Part shown: positions 7,946 through 10,512 of the stretch, piece after piece
How positions within the stretch are numbered: position 1 is the stretch's first letter
Layout: every line of letters starts with the position of its first letter
NCBI GenBank assembly: GCA_903813345.2
Contig: CAIIXF020000467.1
Coordinates: 1 to 10,512, forward strand
Length of the DNA: 10,512 nt
Direction: 5' to 3'
DNA from: Owenia fusiformis
Taxonomy: Eukaryota > Annelida > Polychaeta > Sabellida > Oweniidae
Made by a program: the position numbers and the translations under genes
Notes under the pieces: generated by a model
Database searches by the model: none
What the model was told of the DNA's origin: nothing
The model's input: the letters and a program-made list of their open reading frames with translations, nothing else

Positions 7946-8101
7946 ATGCCATGGACATTGGAGCAAAAAACATTTGCGGTAGAGACCTATTTTAGGACCA
8001 AATCAATAGTATCAGTGCAAAGACAATTCCACAGGCAATTCAGATGTCGTAATCACCCAAGGAAATGTGTAATATTCAAGTGGGTTACATTATCATCCTA
8101 A
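7946..8101 (+). pseudogene. transposase N-terminal helix-turn-helix fragment (DUF4817-like)
   Basis: From ATG 7946 the frame reads MPWTLEQKTFAVETYFRTKS, continues VQRQFHRQFRCRNHP and stops at TAA 8099-8101 after 51 codons. The pattern W-T-x-E-Q-K, a VE-x-YF-RTKS helix, and F...F.CRN.P, followed by an aromatic/Trp-Val, is the DNA-binding helix-turn-helix of mariner-type transposases that Pfam labels DUF4817. The domain would bind the terminal inverted repeats in the nucleus. It sits 133 bp inside the left end, as expected for a short 5' UTR. After about residue 47 the protein departs from the family at the internal deletion, and its frame differs from the catalytic part downstream. Confidence 0.85.
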
Positions 8102-8490
8102 GGAAGTTTTGGGCAGCCCTTGGTCGCCGTAGGAGAGTTAATCGTGCCATACAGTGGTTCCAGCAAGATGGTGCGACTCCCCATACCTCAAATGACTCAC
8201 TAGATTGGCTAAACCAACACTTTGAAAACAGGATCGTTAGCCGTAGATCAGATAACCCCTGGTCTCCACACAGCCCAGACTTGAATCCCCCCGATTTCTA
8301 CCTATGGGGCTTTTTGAAAGATCATGTATACGAAAACAACCCCCAGACAACTGGTGACCTTAAGAGGGCAATAACTGCCAAGTGTAATGCCATTACAAGA
8401 GCTGAATGTGTTAGCGTAATTGACAATTTTGCCAGACGAATCCAGCTGTGCCTCAGGCTCAATGGTGGCCATTTGGAGCATGTACTCTAA
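8065..8490 (+). pseudogene. transposase C-terminal catalytic fragment (mariner-type DDD)
   Basis: A 141-codon open frame. Only from about residue 14 (8104 onward) does it read as transposase; the earlier codons are out-of-frame helix-turn-helix DNA. It has the second catalytic Asp in WFQQDGATPHTS (Asp codon 8167-8169) and the third in HSPDLNPPDFYLWG (Asp codon 8293-8295), with 41 residues between. It ends with GGHLEHVL at TAA 8488-8490. The spacing fits DD41D members of the Tc1/mariner superfamily rather than classic DD34D mariners. The first catalytic Asp is in the deleted middle, so the product cannot catalyse strand cleavage. The retained part has no internal stops, which points to a young deletion copy. 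Confidence 0.92.
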
Positions 8491-8624
8491 ATGATGACAG
8501 CTCCTGAACAAGTAAACAAATGTTATTGAAACTTTCAGGAACAAATTTCCATAGAATTGTCCTGGACTGTGCAAAATTTCATTGATGATACTTGTATATT
8601 TTAGAAAATATTGCCTATTTCAAT

Positions 8625-8652
8625 GGTCTCCTTTTTTTCCGGTCACCCTGTA
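8625..8652 (-). repeat. right terminal inverted repeat of mariner-type element
   Basis: Exact reverse complement of 7811-7838, ending in CCGGTCACCCTGTA. The flank beyond it is TATTAAAA. Confidence 0.97.
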
Positions 8653-8688
8653 TATTAAAAAATTTATTTTTTATTTTTTATGTTACAG

Positions 8689-8737
8689 ATGTGAGGACAC
8701 ATCTTTTGAAGTAAAGGGGAGTAATGTGACGATCTAA
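8689..8737 (+). other. exon-like piece, unrecognised
   Basis: After a strong acceptor-like tract (TTTTTATGTTACAG, ending at 8688) one frame reads CEDTSFEVKGSNVTI and stops at TAA 8735-8737. It could be a terminal exon of 16 codons, or an internal exon ending at a GTAAAG (8711). It is too short for family recognition. The right end of the mariner-type element lies only 36 bp upstream of the exon start. Confidence 0.2.
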
Positions 8738-9123
8738 AATATAAAAATATATATTTTTACATAAATAAAAACTCAGACAAAATTTATCAAAGATAAAAAC
8801 AGCTTAAGTTATCTCTACAGTTGACTATACCTATAATTCTTTTAAACATTCATTCTTTTAATCCCAAATACAATAATTCCAACAGTATTTTAACAATTTG
8901 TTTGAAATTGTATAGGTACTTTCATGTTTTTTTCCCAACATTGAACCATCTTGAAAAATAGCAGATTTTACACATTATTTTACAATTTTGAAAATGGCCA
9001 CCAATTTTACATGTGTTATTTTATGCTTTTTTACTATAACTTAAAAAGTAATATAGTGATTTGTTCATCTTGATGTACATTTACTAGGTATATATTGTAT
9101 TTTTGTTAGTTTTTATTTTGCAG
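8738..9123. other. AT-rich stretch, intron-like
   Basis: No coding frame is supported. The right end (GTTAGTTTTTATTTTGCAG, ending at 9123) is an excellent splice-acceptor tract. Confidence 0.4.
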
Positions 9124-9164
9124 TTGACTCTGTGGCTTCAAAAAAGAAACTTAAAGTTCTTTAA
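9124..9164 (+). other. putative terminal exon encoding a basic tail
   Basis: Directly after TTTTTATTTTGCAG one frame reads DSVASKKKLKVL and stops at TAA 9162-9164. The Lys-rich end could act as a nuclear localisation signal. It may be the last exon of the same gene as the 8689 piece; entry is at phase 2 here. Thirteen codons are too few to exclude chance, and no family is recognised. Confidence 0.25.
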
Positions 9165-9544
9165 GGTGGGATGTTGCTACTGTTGCTACGTATACTGCAG
9201 TTAATGAATTTGGTTCAAAATTTATATGAACATTATTCCAAATCTGGTAAGATCCAATGCCAGAAGTTTTTTGCTTATTCATTTATACATATACATAATT
9301 TAGTCAATTTCATCAGGCATCATTCAGAAATATCCCTTCCTTTATTTTTTAGCAAATTTGAGTTAAAATTTACGTCACAAGATTTGTCAGGTCAACATTT
9401 TTCATAGAAATAGACAATTGTTGTTTCAAATTCCAATTATTTAGTCTTATTTGGCAAGGGTGTTAAGAAATCATAATGGCAATTTAAGATGCAGCTTGCA
9501 TGTTTATACTAAGCAGGATTGGGCATGTTGCTGTAGAGTGAAGT
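9165..9544. other. AT-rich stretch, no clear gene
   Basis: A 78-codon frame crosses it (9171-9407), Leu- and Phe-rich with no motif, in DNA whose composition readily yields such frames. If the 9124 piece is a terminal exon, this would be its 3' UTR; no AATAAA is visible here. Confidence 0.35.
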
Positions 9545-9616
9545 TTAAGAATTAAATTGTAGGCTGTGGCTCAAGTGTACTTAAGAATTAAATTGTAGGC
9601 CGTGGTTAAAGTATGC
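9545..9616. repeat. 36-bp tandem duplication
   Basis: Two adjacent copies (9545-9580, 9581-9616) begin TTAAGAATTAAATTGTAGGC and differ at a few positions in the second half (CTGTGGCTCAAGTGTAC versus CCGTGGTTAAAGTATGC). TTAATTTAA just after may be the start of a degraded third unit. Confidence 0.9.
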
Positions 9617-9657
9617 TTAATTTAACTTAATACCAGCCTGAAGCCTTATTCATAAAG

Positions 9658-9955
9658 CCAACGTAAATATTTCCATTTACGTACACGTAACTCAATTGTA
9701 CGTTGGACGTAAAAACCTCTCTCCTTCGTATTCATAAACATATGTGGAAATTGGAGATCTACGTTTAACTTTCTGAAAGGACTTACGTAATGAAAATAAT
9801 ATACTATATACTCCCATATCATTTCCACATGCATTTTCACGTGCATGTACGTATTTGAATATGATTACATCGTTCACGCATGCATAATTTGACACGTTCC
9901 TCGTTGTCATGGTTGCTTCTTGATTATTAATACCCCTATATACGTAAAAGCTTAC
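9658..9955. repeat. ACGT-rich, repeat-like stretch with nested hairpins
   Basis: Eleven ACGT tetranucleotides occur here (at 9661, 9679, 9685, 9700, 9707, 9761, 9785, 9839, 9849, 9894 and 9952). About one would be expected at this base composition. Nested inverted repeats are visible: CCAACGTA (9658-9665) with TACGTTGG (9699-9706), enclosing ACGTAAAT (9661-9668) with ATTTACGT (9675-9682). ATTCATAAA occurs twice (9649-9657 and 9730-9738). A CACGTG box lies at 9838-9843. It resembles a repetitive element or a regulatory region ahead of the coding remnant at 10027; I cannot tell which. Confidence 0.5.
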
Positions 9956-10026
9956 CATATTCCATTTGACTATATTATTTGCATACCTAGAATGCTTGAG
10001 GAGATGCCAAAAATGCATTGATTGTC

Positions 10027-10512
10027 ATGGCGAATACTTTGAGAAAGAGTGAGAAAGAGTGAGATTGCACCAGAATTGATGTGCTCCACAAAAGGACTCG
10101 CTAGGACTCCTAATGTAAGAGAGGTACACTATGAAGTACCATCACATGAAAATAGGAAGCATGGACTCCATTCTATCCAACTCAAAAAGGGACTATCTCA
10201 GCAATTAAGTCAGACCTTACCGAAGGACTACATCCATCAGTTGTCTTCAACAAAAACAGGGAAAAGGGCTTCGTAGGTTCACATCAATCTGGTGAGCAAC
10301 CACGTTCACGGAGTCAGGTGTATTCACTCAGTACAAGGATGAAAAAATGACTGAGGGGAGTGATCTGTCATATTATGCCAACACTTGTGAGAAGGACTTG
10401 CTCATTCAGCATGTCGAGGACAATGAGGAAGATGAAGATCTCTGGTTCTAGGGTAAACATTACATGTTCAGTGACCTGACACGTTTTTGTACCAGTCAAG
10501 TGAAGAGCTACC
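10027..10512 (+). pseudogene. decayed coding region, unrecognised, runs off window
   Basis: Protein-like sequence moves through three frames. From ATG 10027 the frame reads MANTLRKSE and stops at TGA 10060-10062. An exact 10-bp duplication (10041-10060) causes this; past it another frame continues (APELMCSTKGLARTPNVRE, then VHYEVPSHENRK). From about 10160 a second frame carries TISAIKSDLTEGLHPSVVF and EQPRSRSQVYSLSTRMKK, ending at TGA 10348-10350. A third frame carries SDLSYYANTCEKDLLIQHVE and an acidic EDNEEDEDLWF, hits TAG 10449-10451, and continues open to the edge (GKHYMFSDLTRFCTSQVKSY). The pieces look like one protein, broken by indels and a stop. I do not recognise it with certainty; the layout loosely recalls N-terminal parts of uncharacterised invertebrate transposase-like proteins. 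Confidence 0.5.
10041..10060. repeat. 10-bp tandem duplication that shifts a frame
   Basis: GAGAAAGAGT occurs twice exactly (10041-10050 and 10051-10060). One unit fewer would join the ATG at 10027 to the open frame that follows, so the duplication probably postdates a functional coding sequence. Confidence 0.85.

Larger units (their letters stand above)
7811..8652 (+). mobile_element. deleted Tc1/mariner-superfamily element
   Basis: Perfect 28-bp terminal inverted repeats bound the element (7811-7838 and 8625-8652), each including the terminal TA. The outermost TA on both sides is the expected mariner target-site duplication, leaving an 838-bp element. Inside are the first part of the transposase helix-turn-helix domain and the C-terminal catalytic part, in different frames, with the middle missing. 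Full-length relatives encode roughly 330-350 residues, so about half the protein has gone. The identical ends suggest fairly recent insertion or mobilisation in trans by an intact relative. Confidence 0.95.

Noticed and set aside
8302-8574. 90-codon minus-strand frame
   Set aside because: It is antisense to the transposase catalytic fragment, which is clearly coding on the plus strand.
9692-10018. 108-codon minus-strand frame
   Set aside because: It is the longest minus-strand frame, but it lies over the ACGT-rich repeat-like stretch, overlaps another minus-strand frame of similar content, and has no motif. It is best explained by the repeat.
1-10512. tRNA, rRNA and CRISPR features
   Set aside because: I looked for tRNA B-box words, rRNA-like blocks and regular spacer-repeat patterns. 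The only regular repeats are tandem, without unique spacers.

Overview
This is an AT-rich, CpG-poor eukaryotic window with no sign of bacterial gene organisation. There are no operons, ribosome binding sites or long ORFs. It looks like intronic or intergenic DNA of an invertebrate, probably aquatic, judging by a mariner-type element, several foldback and tandem repeats, and short coding pieces bounded by AG/GT splice-like sites. I cannot name a species.

Left part (1-3400): scattered coding-like fragments on the + strand. The best supported are 1291-1443 and 1777-1814. They carry the motif pair LQMDN..RENKN and HAHEDIDQLFSR, which is the hallmark of a large uncharacterised invertebrate protein family that I associate with DUF7869. 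The copy looks broken: there is a reading-frame change inside the first exon, and the segment that should join the two motifs cannot be found. Weaker coding-like pieces lie at 371-568, 2547-2659, 2941-3132 (with a GGNH motif) and 3289-3390.

Middle part (3600-7700): repeat country. There is a six-unit array of about 62 bp with a palindromic core in most units, ending in a nearly loopless inverted copy (3670-4121). A 204-bp tandem duplication lies at 4945-5352 and overlaps a coding-like stretch (4857-4982). A 31-bp duplication follows at 5767-5828, then a 486-bp foldback element (6153-6638), a 206-bp tandem duplication with internal sub-repeats (6937-7396), a small inverted repeat (7394-7513) and a 17-bp minisatellite (7624-7674).

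Right part (7811-10512): a deleted Tc1/mariner-superfamily copy (7811-8652) has perfect 28-bp ends (including the TA), the N-terminal helix-turn-helix and the C-terminal catalytic part of its transposase, but no middle. Two short exon-like pieces follow (8689-8737, 9124-9164), then a 36-bp tandem duplication, an ACGT-rich repeat-like stretch (9658-9955), and a decayed coding region that starts at an ATG at 10027 and runs off the window edge. That region is broken by a 10-bp duplication, frame changes and a stop.

No intact gene is visible. The recoverable genes are remnants of transposase-like or uncharacterised proteins, and much of the sequence between them is built from small tandem and inverted duplications. 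I ran no database search; family names rest on recognised motifs.
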